Below, piece by piece: positions 32,066-41,962 of a stretch of 48,127 bases of DNA. The stretch comes from Pleurotus ostreatus/Saccharomyces cerevisiae fusant (Eukaryota > Opisthokonta): NCBI GenBank assembly GCA_024196135.1, contig JAMQCK010000155.1:1-48127 (forward strand), given 5' to 3'. The notes under the pieces were generated by a model. It had not been told where the DNA came from and ran no database searches. It saw only the letters and a program-made list of their open reading frames with translations. The first letter of the stretch is position 1; the number at the start of each line of letters is the position of its first letter. The translations under genes were made by a program, and so were the position numbers.

Positions 32066-33999
32066 ATGTCTATGCAAATATTTGGGAACCAGGTACGTGA
32101 CGTTCTCCTCAACTATGGATATGTCTCACCGAAGTTACGGGTATAGGCTACGGAAGAGAAGGCCGAAAATGCACGTCTCGCTTCCTTCGTCGGGGCCCTC
32201 GCGGTGGGGGACCTCGTAAAGTCAACGCTCGGACCCAAGGGCATGAACAAGATCCTGCAGTCTGCTTTTTCTGGCGACATCAACATCACAAACGATGGCG
32301 CTACCATCTTGAAAGCCATCCAACTTGACAATGCCGCCGCCAAGATCCTCGTGAACATCTCGAAGGTGCAGGACGATGAGGTTGGGGATGGGACGACCAG
32401 TGTCACCGTGCTGGCGGCGGAGCTGCTGCGCGAAGCCGAGAAACTCATCGGGCAGAAGATCCACCCTCAGACGATCGTGGAGGGTTACCGGATCGCGAGC
32501 ACGGCAGCGCTGAAGGCGCTTGAGGGCGCGGCGGTTGACCATCGGTGCGTGTGCTACTCACTTACGAGTTGGGAAGGTGCTCATGACGCATACAGAACAG
32601 ATCAGGAGAAGTTCAGGCAGGATCTCTTCAACATCGCGCGGACAACCTTGTCATCCAAGGTTTTGTCGCAGGATAAGGACTACTTTGCGAACCTTGCTGT
32701 GGATGCTGTTTTGCGCTTGAAGGTGCGTCATTGCATTCCGGACTTTCAGAGCAATACTGAAGCCTTCGGCAGGGCTCAACAGACCTCGAGCACATTCAGA
32801 TCATCAAAAAGGTCGGCGGCAAGCTGACCGACTCGTACTTGGACGAGGGTGAGCGGCATCCCTTCCCACATATTCCGCCCACTCATTGCATCTAGGCTTC
32901 ATCCTTGACAAGACCATCGCCACCAACTCGCCAAAGCGGATGGAAAATGCGAAGATCTTGGTCGCCAACACCTCCATGGACACCGACAAGATCAAGATAT
33001 TCGGCGCGCGCGTCAAGGTTGACGGCACGGGCAAGCTCGCAGAGTTGGAGCGCGCCGAACGGGTGTGTTCCACAAGTGACGCGTCGTTATTACTCTGCTG
33101 ACGCTCCCCACAGGAGAAGATGAAGGCGAAGGTGGACGCGATCGCCGCACATGGGATCAACTGCTTCGTCAACCGACAGCTGATCTACAACTACCCCGAG
33201 TCCCTGCTCGCCGAGAAGGGCATCATGGTCATTGAGCACGCTGACTTCGAGGGCGTCGAGCGGTTATCACTCGTCACCGGCGGTGAGATTGCCAGCACGT
33301 TCGATAGCCCGGAGAAGGTCAAGCTCGGTCACTGCGAGCTGATTGAGGAGATCATGATTGGCGAGGATAAGGTGCGTCTGCTGCCATACTGGTGACCAGC
33401 CCTGACTGATCTCCTATGTAGCTCATCAAATTCTCCGGCGTCGCTGCGGGCGAGGCCTGCACCGTCGTCCTCCGCGGCTCGACAAACCAAATGGTCGACG
33501 AGGCCGAGCGCTCCCTCCACGACGCCCTCTCCGTATTGTCGCAGACGGTCAAGGAGACGCGCACCGTCCTCGGAGGCGGCTGCGCGGAGATGCTCATGAG
33601 CGTCGCCGTCGACGCCGAGGCGCAGAAAGTCAAGGGCAAGAAGGCCATCGCGACGGAGGCATTCGCGCGCGCACTTCGCCAGATCCCTACCATCCTCGCC
33701 GACAACGCCGGCTACGACTCGTCCGAGCTGGTCGCGCGGCTGCGCGCTGCGCACTACAGCGGGGAGCACGACGCGGGCCTGGACATGGAGCGGGGAGACA
33801 TCGGCTCGATGCGCGAGCTGGGCATCACGGAGAGCTACAAGCTGAAGAGGCAGGTGGTTCTGAGCGCCAGCGAGGCTTCGGAGATGATCATTCGGTGAGT
33901 CTTGTTGGGACCGTACCTTCGTTGATCGGCAATACTGATACGCGGTGTAGTGTCGACGACATCCTGCGCGCTTCGCCCAGGAGACGCGAGGCAGTGTAA
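32066..33999 (+). CDS. CCT2: T-complex protein 1 subunit beta (CCT2)
   Basis: Eight exons (32066-32092, 32147-32544, 32596-32722, 32773-32848, 32896-33062, 33114-33371, 33422-33894, 33951-33999) splice to 524 aa with all phases consistent. Chaperonin ATP-site motifs are STLGPKGM (residues 36-43), NDGAT (58-62) and GDGTTS (89-94). Beta-subunit signatures are [67 protein letters not shown], and the end [15 protein letters not shown]. It is one of eight subunits of the cytosolic TRiC/CCT ring that folds actin and tubulin. The first exon is only 27 nt (MSMQIFGNQ). This conserved gene splits the accessory cluster. Confidence 0.97.
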
Positions 34000-34577
34000 G
34001 CCGTCGGCAATCTAGTAATACCACAAGGTTGTAGATTAGACATGCGCATTCTAATGCTTGTATTCTACTGCGCGACTTCGAGGAACCAGGCCTTCGCATC
34101 ATCACTCCGTAGGTCAATGAGCGTCAGCCTCAGTCAAGGTCACACAAGGATCGTCATCTTGCGTCGGCCAGGTGCGTGTTCTCCATTTCCTTGCTCGCTT
34201 ACCTAGGGCGCCCGCAGTCGACACCATCTCCCCGATCCAGATCTCAGCCGTCGACCCTCCCAAAAAGGTGACAATGCGCAAGCCTCGAGGCCAACCAGGT
34301 CACACGAGGTCAGTTGCCACCCTTTTCCCCTGGCCAGAACTCACATCGTCACCAGGCGCACTCGCTTCTGGCCATAGCGACCCTGCATCGATCGCCTAAT
34401 TTCGAACCTCTCCATTGTCTGCGCACCGCCCCCGCGCGGCTTGCTTTGTTCCCTCGCTTGCGGTGGCGTTGCCCCATTTGGCATAATACGGGTTCACAGA
34501 CTGACTTAAAAAGCGCGAACGCGTCTTTGACGCGTCAGATTGCTTTCTGTTCCTCTCCTTCACCATCCCCGCCCGGG
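34000..34577. other. Spacer: promoter of family-2 member I
   Basis: 578 bp between the CCT2 stop codon and the family-2 start codon. Short frames only; no clear TATA box. Confidence 0.4.
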
Positions 34578-36592
34578 ATGCCGCCCACGGGCGGTCCCGT
34601 CAAGATCCCAACCTACGATGACGAGCTCATGCTGCTCGAAGGCGCTCGCCATATCGCTTTCACATACGAGGGCAATCCAAGGAACTACGAAGACGCGTGG
34701 TACCCGTTCTGGTCTCAGTTCTTCAGGATTTGGACCTTCCATATCCACTGCCGCTGCTTGCCCTCTGCACAGTACTCTGTCTATACCAAGACCACAGCGG
34801 ATGTCAACAAGGTACTTCGCCAGATCGTCTTCGGCAAATCCTCTTCTGCGTCGTCTCAACGCAACACAACACCGGTATGCCTCGTAGTATCCCCCGCGAG
34901 CCCTGTAATCTGACAGATCGACAGGAGCAGACGCCCCGAATGCCGACCAAGACGTCCGCAATCCCGATGAAGACGCCCGAAATCCCAACCAAGACGCTCC
35001 GAATTTTGGCTCAAACCTCCCTTGGAAGCAAAGTTGGCCCGTCGACGGAGTACACCTGGGGGTTCCGCAGCCTCGAAAGCTCTCTGCCAAGGTATGTTGT
35101 CACATCTTCGAAACGTTAACAAGACCTAAGGCGCGTTTAGGCCCAGGGCAAGCAGCCCGAACAACCAATTGAGCCCGAACAACCAATTGAGCCCGAAGAT
35201 CAGGTCAAACCCGAAGCCCCCGCCAATGGCTCAGCCACGAGCACGACCAGTAGTGCACAGCAAACAGAGCCCGGTCGTGACACGACGCAGAGGGTCCCTG
35301 ATACTTGCCTTGTCATGTACCACATCCCCAAGCTCACTCCGGAGACCGCCCGTAAACTTATGGCTGAGCGTCTCAAAGGGGTTCGCCAGACAGATGATCA
35401 GCCAACGAGCGCGGGCCCATCCCAGGCGTCAGGCTCGCCGCACGACGCGGACCCATCTCGCAACGCTCCCACTTCGTCAGCGTCACAAGTCGGTCCCTTA
35501 CAACCTCCTGGCAACGCCAGTATGAGGGTTCAGTTGAACTACTGGGTTGATCGGACGAACGTGGAGAACGCACCGGAGGATCTCACACAAGATCCCATCG
35601 GAAACGCAATGCCCGCATACCGCGCAATTGGACTACACAAGGGTATCACTCAGTTCAAGTCGGTCATCGCCGAGCATAAGGGCGGGGCTTCGCGCAGTGA
35701 GCTACCACCGGCCAAATACGAGGCTGCACAGACAGCCACCATGAGGGAGGGGCAGAGCGGATCGGCGAATCAGGTATGTGTCTCCTTTGCCAGAAATGCA
35801 GTCGACTGACGCGATGTTGTGCAGGGACGTCTGTACCTTATGCACTGCCAACACTACAGTAGCCAGACGGAGGTATTGCTGATTGCCTCAGTCAACGACA
35901 CTTGGACGCATAGTATCCTGCATCGCGTGGACGACGAGTCGGGCAAATTCAAGGTTCAGATGGACCCTTGGTCGGCCCCGGTGATTGTGGGCAGCGATAA
36001 CTCGAATGCCCGTGAAACCAAACTTCTTGCCTGGATAAACGAGCGTTTCCCACAGGACCTGGGCCCTCTTGTCCGCGAAAGCCAGGCTCGGCGACGAGAA
36101 GCGACTCCAGACTCTCATGCTGGCGGCGATCCTGATGAGGACGTTACCCGCACCAAACGATCTGGCAAAGGCCGTGCCGCAAGAGGCACGAAAGGTCGCC
36201 GTGGAGTTGACGGTGACAGTGCCGCAAATGATGTCGGACACAGGGGGGGACGCGCATCGGCAAAGTCTGGTCCTCGCTACAACCTCCGCAAGCGTCCGGG
36301 CACGTCGACGCCAACGGACGAACTTTCGCCGCGTGCACCAGCGAGCACCCCGCCCGATGGTCGCTATAATTTGCGAAAGCGGCCCAACACCCCGAAGCCC
36401 GCCCAAGAGCCTTCTGAGTCAACGCCAGCTATCGAGCCGCCCCGTGCAAAGCGGCGACGCACCGCAGCAAGCACAGAACCATCGACGAGGCGCAAGCCTG
36501 GTGGATCTGTCCGTGGCGGACGTCCTTCAAAGCAGTCGGAAAGTCGTGCGACTAGGTCAACCGCTAGGGCTGCGAAAGGAAAGACCGCATAG
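34578..36592 (+). CDS. Family-2 orphan, member I (frame problem at exon 1/2)
   Basis: Exons 34578-34874, about 34925-35091, 35141-35773 and 35825-36592. Shared with member H: TYEGNPRNYEDAWYPFWSQF, then HIHCRCLPSAQ; an acidic Asn/Asp repeat; MYHIPKLTPETARKLMAERL; FKSVIAEHKGG; SVNDTWTHSILHRVDDESGK; and RETKLLAWINERFPQDLGPL. The basic tail carries two copies of RYNLRKRP plus AKRRRTAAS. Exons 2-4 are consistent with one another, but the visible donor of exon 1 (phase 0) does not match the phase needed by exon 2 (phase 1). Either a one-base indel or an unusual splice site is present, so full-length expression is uncertain. Function unknown. Confidence 0.65.
34939..35001 (+). repeat. 21-bp in-frame coding repeat
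   Basis: Three 21-bp units encode NADQDVR, NPDEDAR and NPNQDAP in exon 2 of family-2 member I. They give an acidic linker at the place where member H has a different 27-bp acidic repeat. Confidence 0.75.
35156..35191 (+). repeat. 18-bp perfect direct repeat
   Basis: Two adjacent copies of CCCGAACAACCAATTGAG encode PEQPIE twice, near the start of exon 3 of family-2 member I. Confidence 0.85.
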
Positions 36593-37048
36593 TAGATAGT
36601 TTACTGTGTGTGCATGCGCGCGTTGAACGCAGGCATCTTCGTAGAACCGCTGTATTAGAACTTTGGACTATGTTCGCACTACAGTCTACAGCTAAAGTGA
36701 GAGTGGACGGAGACTCGCAGCACTCGAATGTACAGACCGCAGTCATACCTTCAGCATTTTGATGAGGGACATAGAGCTCAAGGAAGACGAGCTGATGATG
36801 TAGTTCATGCAATGTCAAGGACAACTGAATCTTGACATGTGCTAGAATAAGCCTATATTAGTCTTGGAGCAACTTCTACGGTAAGCACCTTCGCAAGAGA
36901 ATCGCCGTCTTGTTGATGGCAAGGTAAACATTAACAAACATCGGACATCACATGGTCCTCCCCGGACCGTATTGCCGAGCCGGTCAGCCCAGTTTGTCCG
37001 ACACCACCATCATCGTCTTCTCCTGAACATTCACTGCACGTCGCCATC
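36593..37048. promoter_or_regulatory. Promoter region of family-1 member B
   Basis: A 456-bp spacer. ATCACATGG (36947-36955) lies about 95 bp before the member B start codon, in the position where the other family members carry ATCACGTT or CACGTG. Confidence 0.4.
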
Positions 37049-38011
37049 ATGCCCCGACGCGCCGTATCTCGCCATGAACACGATGAGACTGTGCCTCCGC
37101 CACGACGCTCTGCTCGCATACAACAACAGCAACAGCAGCAGCCTCCCATCAATCCTCCACGACGCGAGCGGATAAAGGGAGTGGCGTCGAACACGGAATG
37201 CGCCTCGAAGAAGAAGAGAAAGAGGGAGAGCAAGGAGGAAGATTGCAAGATGAAACCAGCCGCTAAGGTGCGCGATCCTGTCAGGCGCCAAAGATGAATT
37301 CTTACGCTTTGCAGCGCTCACAACGTTCGAAAGTCATCGAAATCCATACATCCACCGAGGGCAAATCTGTGAAGCGCGGCGTGCGGTTCGACGACAGCGA
37401 TTCTCTCGAGGCGCTTCCGGACGATCGTGTTGCCGAGGAGGACGCAGCGAGAGCTGCAGCCGCCACCGTCTCCCCAGAATTCCTTGCCAGTCGTCCGGAG
37501 AACGCTCAGTATGCGTCTTTGGGCCCCCGCGAGATGCCATGTCCTTCCGATGCCGTGGCGAGGATGGCACCAAGCCGTACACTGGACAGCAAAGGTCGCG
37601 TACTCCTCCAGTACCCAATCCGCTATATCCTGGCCTACAGAATCGAAGTCGGCGACCTATACAACTACCTCAAATCCGTGAAGCGCGACTTTCACGACTT
37701 CCAGGGCACCCTACTCTATTTCCAATTACAACTCGACGAGGAGCTGGATATGCGGCATTCGCAAGGAATGTCCGAGATGGTGTACATGGGCGAGCGGGTG
37801 TGGACGATGGTAATGTCGCAATCGGACCGCCCGGAGACGCTGCCATATCCGACCCAACGCATCCGGAAATTTCAAGAAATCATGGGCTGTACATCGCAAC
37901 CTATCATATATCCCTTTCGACCCAGGGCGGTGAGTGGGCGACTCATTGCACCTCTGTCCTTATCCGCTGATTCTCATCATATAGCATCGCTTGAAGGCTG
38001 GGGCGAAGTGA
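37049..38011 (+). CDS. Family-1 orphan, member B
   Basis: Three exons, 37049-37267, 37315-37929 and 37985-38011, give 286 aa. Exon 1 codes PPPRRSARI, a Gln run from CAA/CAG repeats, and SKKKRKRESKEE, a likely nuclear localisation signal. Exon 2 holds the conserved globular part: VKRGVRFDDSDSLEALPDD; FLASRPENAQYAS; REMPCPSDA; TLDSKGRVLLQYPIRYILAY; LYNYLKSVKRDFHDFQGTLL; MSEMVYMGERVWTMVMSQSD leading into RPETLPYP; and RIRKFQEIMGC. The 27-nt last exon codes HRLKAGAK. All introns are about 50 nt and fall at the same sites as in members D and F. It is the first of a head-to-tail series. Function unknown. Confidence 0.85.
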
Positions 38012-38245
38012 ATGCGTACTGCATTGTGTACTACCTGTATCTATATTACTCCCATTATCGTGGCTGAATGTCTCGCATATCTGCTTGAGCACGATGCCTC
38101 AACCCTCCATCGAGTGTCTCTATCTGCCAATCCGCGTGTCGATCACGATTCTCAATCCGTAATCGTTGACGAACCGCTCTCTATATTACTTTCACTCGAT
38201 TGCCCCTCGCTCGGTGTTCTCTGAACGACATGAGGCCTTGTTTGG

Positions 38246-38302
38246 GCGACGTTTCGCCCGCATAAAGCAGAAGCAATCGCCGCCGCCCGTGACCCATCTG
38301 GA
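38246..38302 (+). pseudogene. Family-1 first-exon relic
   Basis: Between members B and C, a stretch encodes RRFARIKQKQ followed by a GTGACCC landmark. It is clearly related in DNA to the RRSARIKQQQ segment of member E (41182-41230). No start codon in context and no downstream exon is attached. It appears to be a fragment left by a duplication or deletion. Confidence 0.55.
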
Positions 38303-38381
38303 AACTATATCTGTAACGGTCACCCGGAACATCGAGAGCGAACGAAAGAGAGCTGGTCCGGTTCCGCTCCTCCTCGTGGCA

Positions 38382-38389
38382 ATCACGTT
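38382..38389 (+). promoter_or_regulatory. ATCACGTT motif upstream of member C
   Basis: ATCACGTT lies about 75 bp before the member C start codon. The flank CCTCGTGGCAATCACGTTAC is identical to that of member F. Confidence 0.5.
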
Positions 38390-38462
38390 ACTAAGATCAA
38401 ACTTGACACGATCCACCATCATCGTCAATCGTCTCGCGTAGGTTGCGTCCACCACGATCGCT

Positions 38463-39432
38463 ATGCCCCGAGACACCGTCTCTCTCTGTGAACGTAGTAC
38501 CTCCAAGCCACCTCCTCGACGATCTGCGCGTATTCAACAACAGCAGAAAGCTGCGGTCCGGGATCCGGCCATGGGGCCCTCACAATGCGGCCGAACAAGT
38601 AGCAACCCGGGGCTAGCTGTCAAGGCACCGCAAAGAGGAAGAGAGAGAGGAATGCTCAGGGTGAGGCAGACTGCGATGCTCAGGTCGCTAAGAAGGTGCG
38701 CAGTACCATGTTGGGCTCCTGATGATGTCTGAAGCTTTGCAGCGCTCTTCGCGTTCCGACAATATCACTCCAACCCACGAGGACGAGGCAGCCAAACCTG
38801 TCAAACGTGTCGTCCGATTTGAAGATAACGAGCCCCTCGAAGCGCTTCGCGACGATGAAGCCGCTGAAGAGTCCGCAGCAAAGGCCGCAGCCCTATCCGT
38901 CTCAGCCGAATTTCTGGCCAGTCGTCCGGAGAATGCACAATACGCATCCGAGTCTTGGAATCCACGAGCGATGCCCTGCCCTCCCGAGGCCGTGGCGAAG
39001 ATTGAGCCAAGTCGCACGCTGGACAGCAAGGGTCGTGTTCTCCTGCAGTATCCGCTTTGTTCTGGCATACAGGATTGAAGTCGGCGCCTTGCACAGATAT
39101 CTCAGATCTGTGAAGCGTCATCGACCTTCAGGGCACCCTTCTCTCTTTTCAGCTCAAAATTGACGAGGGGCTGAATATGCGGCACGAGCATGGCCTATCC
39201 GAGGTGGTGTACATGGGTAGACGGACATGGACGATGATCATGTCGCAGTCGGACCGCCCTGAGACGCTACCATACCCGACCCTGCGCATCCGCAAATTTC
39301 AAGAGATCATGGGCTGTACATCGCAACCTCGTGTATACCCCTACCAGCCTAGAACAGTGCGTCGCAAGTAAGCTGCGCTTTTGGCTTGTTCGCTAACGCC
39401 CTCTCTAGTATCGCTTGAAGGACGGGAAATAG
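38463..39432 (+). pseudogene. Family-1 member C, frameshifted pseudogene
   Basis: Upstream sequence, RRSARIQQQQ, both introns and the last exon (YRLKDGK) are recognisable. At least three lesions break the frame. In exon 1 the frame changes between the Gln run and the KRKRER basic block. In exon 2, five bases are missing after CAGTATCC relative to member D, giving an early stop at 39076-39078. A second 5-bp loss lies at about 39118. Past these points the conserved MSQSDRPETLPYP block is still intact in another frame (39177-39371), so inactivation looks recent. Confidence 0.85.
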
Positions 39433-39700
39433 TAGAAGCTTATGGACGTCGTGTACACATACCTGTATCGTTATTTCTTCCATTGTTGATGTTGGAACAG
39501 CTCGTCAGTTATCATGTCGGTACGAGGGCGACGCCTCTTGACGCGTGCTCCAGTGCTATCATCTCGTCCATGGTATGGCTTATACGAGATTGTCGCAGTC
39601 CCGTTGCGTGCGCGAGACTATAGTCCACTTGTAGAAGCGTCTCCACTCCCATCAATATACAATCGATAGAACAATGGGCGGCCCAGAACCGTTAAGATCC

Positions 39701-39717
39701 ACGTGGGGATCACGTTG
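39701..39717 (+). promoter_or_regulatory. Paired E-box motif upstream of member D
   Basis: CACGTG-GGG-ATCACGTT, about 90 bp before the member D start codon. The same spacing occurs before members E and G. Confidence 0.55.
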
Positions 39718-39804
39718 TTGTTGGCAGTTCTTGACGCAGTTTCAACTCACCACGAACCATCACCATCTCTCAGGCAATAGTTTCCTCCATCGCCACGACC
39801 CGCT

Positions 39805-40794
39805 ATGTCCAGGCGCTCTGCGCATTGCCCTACACCGTGCTACGGGAAATCTCAGCCGCGGCGCTCTGCGCGCATTCAGCAGCGAGAGCAATCTTCGGCG
39901 AATCCTCTTCGGCGCGAACGCTCGATAGGCAATACTCGAGCTGCTAACAACAATATCACGAAGAAAAAGCAAACGATGGAGGAACAGGATGAGGGTGCGG
40001 AGAAAATGAACAGCAGCCCCAGGCTGGCCGCCAAGAAGGTGCGTAAGCTCGACTGTGCCCAAGATGAATGCATGCTGAGGCTATACAGCGTTCCTTACGT
40101 TCTGACGCCACTTGCGAAGCTGAACCGTCCACAAAAGGCGATGTAACCACACCCGTAAAACGTGGCGTACGATTTGGCGACGACGACGCCCTCGAGGAGC
40201 TTCCTGACGATTGCGCTGCTGAAGAAGCCGCAGTGCAGGCGGCAGCCCTATCCGTCTCAGCCGAATTCCTCGCCAATCGTCCGGAGAACGCTCCATATGT
40301 TGCTTTGAGCCCGCGCGAGATGCCTTGTCCTCCCGATGCCGTAGCGAGGATGGCACCAAGCCGTACGCTGGACAGCAAGGGTCGCGTCCTCTTGCAGTAT
40401 CCCATCCGCTTTGTTCTGGCATACAGGATCGAAGTCGGCGCCTTGTACAGATATCTCAAATCTGTCAAGCGCGACTTCTTCGACTTCCAGGGCACCCTGC
40501 TTGCTTTCCAGCTCAAAATCGACGAGGGGTTGAACATGCGGCACGATCATGGTCTTTCCGAGGTGGTGTACATGGGCAGACGGATCTGGACGATGATCAT
40601 GTCGCAGTCGGATCGTCCGGAGACGCTGCCATACCCGACCCAGCGCATCCGCAAATTCCAGGAAATCATGGGTTGTACATCGCAACCTCGTGTCTACCCC
40701 TCTCAGCCTATGGCAGTGCGTACCAAGTAACCCGCGCTCCTGACTTGTTTGCTAACTCACTCCCTAGCATCGCCTGAAGCATGGGGCAAAGTAG
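39805..40794 (+). CDS. Family-1 orphan, member D
   Basis: Three exons, 39805-40038, 40089-40715 and 40768-40794, give 295 aa with consistent phases. Exon 1 codes SQPRRSARIQQREQ and a Lys-rich stretch (NNNITKKKQ). Exon 2 codes PVKRGVRFGDDDALEELPDD, NRPENAPYVAL, REMPCPPDAVARMAPS, TLDSKGRVLLQYPIRFVLAY, LYRYLKSVKRDFFDFQGTLL, SEVVYMGRRIWTMIMSQSDR then PETLPYP, and RIRKFQEIMGC. The last exon codes HRLKHGAK. It is closest to pseudogene C at both DNA and protein level. All family blocks are present, so this copy looks functional. Biochemical role unknown. Confidence 0.85.
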
Positions 40795-41121
40795 AGGTGT
40801 ACGGTCGTCGCATAATACTACTTGTATAGTTGTCTATCTCTTGTCACCGGCCTGAGTCGGATGCCTCCGGGCATGTATCTAAAGTGTACCCCTGCTACTG
40901 CTGAAAGTGCTTATTACAGACATCATTACAGACTTTCTTGCTATCTCGTATCACCACCGTGGCCTTAATCAGTTCACTGAAGCATTCCTGGTAATCAGCA
41001 AACAGTCTGGGGCGCCCGAAATCGTATATTCACGTGCTGATCACGTTGTTGTTTGCTATTATTGACGAGCTCACCACGAACCACCATCATCCCTTTCCCT
41101 CCCGCATATGTAGGACCCAAT
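40795..41121. promoter_or_regulatory. Spacer with paired E-box upstream of member E
   Basis: 327 bp. CACGTG (41031-41036), CTG, then ATCACGTT (41040-41047), about 75 bp before the member E start codon. The flanking GTTGTTGTT is shared with member D. Confidence 0.5.
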
Positions 41122-41563
41122 ATGCCCCACTCCACCGCCGGTCAGTCTGCTCAGGATGATACGACGCCTCAGGTACGGCGCTCCGCCCGTATAAAGCAGC
41201 AGCAACCAGATGCGCTTGTGACCCTACCCTCTATGGCCATCTCAAGGCGGTCGGCCGTGAGTTCATCGACGTAACAGGGACCATGCTGGCGTATCTGCTA
41301 CGACTGAACGAGGTGCTCGGCATACGTCGCGGGCACGGGCTTTCCGAGAAGGTGTGCTCAGGCCAGCGGGTGTGGACGATCATCGTGTCCCAGTCCGATC
41401 GCCCGGAGACACTGCCCTACCCGACGGAGCGTATTCGCATATTCCAAAAGATGATTCGCAGCGAATCGCGACCTCGTGTCTTTCGCTATCGACCTACGAC
41501 AGAGAGTTGGCAATCTCTTATTACTTGCGTCGTCGGCTGATAGACCACGACAGCGCCGTGTAA
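41122..41563 (+). pseudogene. Family-1 member E, internally deleted pseudogene
   Basis: The leader (VRRSARIKQQQ) is followed, after roughly 0.5 kb of missing sequence, by the second half of exon 2: YGHLKAVGREF, LSEKVCSGQRVWTIIVSQSD then RPETLPYP, and RIRIFQKMI. The basic block, intron 1, the KRGVRF box and the TLDSKGRVLLQYP block are gone. The two remnants are in different frames. The final donor reads GAGAGT where members B and F have GTGAGT, so the last intron cannot be spliced normally. Confidence 0.8.
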
Positions 41564-41882
41564 AAGAATCTCGTTGACTACCCCTGACTCTGGCCGTGAA
41601 TTCTCTCCAAAACTCATGTATTTCGGACAATGACATGTATTGGAGTGTATGAGGTGTACCCGTAGTCTCGAAATGGCCGGGAAACCTAAGGAGGTTGGCT
41701 GTAGCTCCATCGGGAACAATGGCGCGTGCTATATTGTTTAATCCGGATCGCTTCCCTGTCGGCGAAGAGCCAGAATTGCATCTGAGCAGTAGTCAAGCGT
41801 ATGGCTACGCATGCAGTGCGTTGCAGGCTTGCAGTCGTAGTGCCTTCGACGACGAATTTCGGTACCGCGAGTCCTCGTGGCA

Positions 41883-41890
41883 ATCACGTT
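41883..41890 (+). promoter_or_regulatory. ATCACGTT motif upstream of member F
   Basis: ATCACGTT about 73 bp before the member F start codon. The flank, including CTTGACACGA shortly downstream, matches that of member C. Confidence 0.5.
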
Positions 41891-41962
41891 ACCCAGATCG
41901 AGCTTGACACGAACCACCACCAGCGTCAACAGTCTCGCCGAGCGCGCTCCATCACCATCGCT

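Noticed and set aside
35169..35525. Alternative frame (MSPNNQLSP...) in family-2 member I
   Set aside because: The homologous block LTPETARKL lies in the other frame, which also continues through the next junctions.
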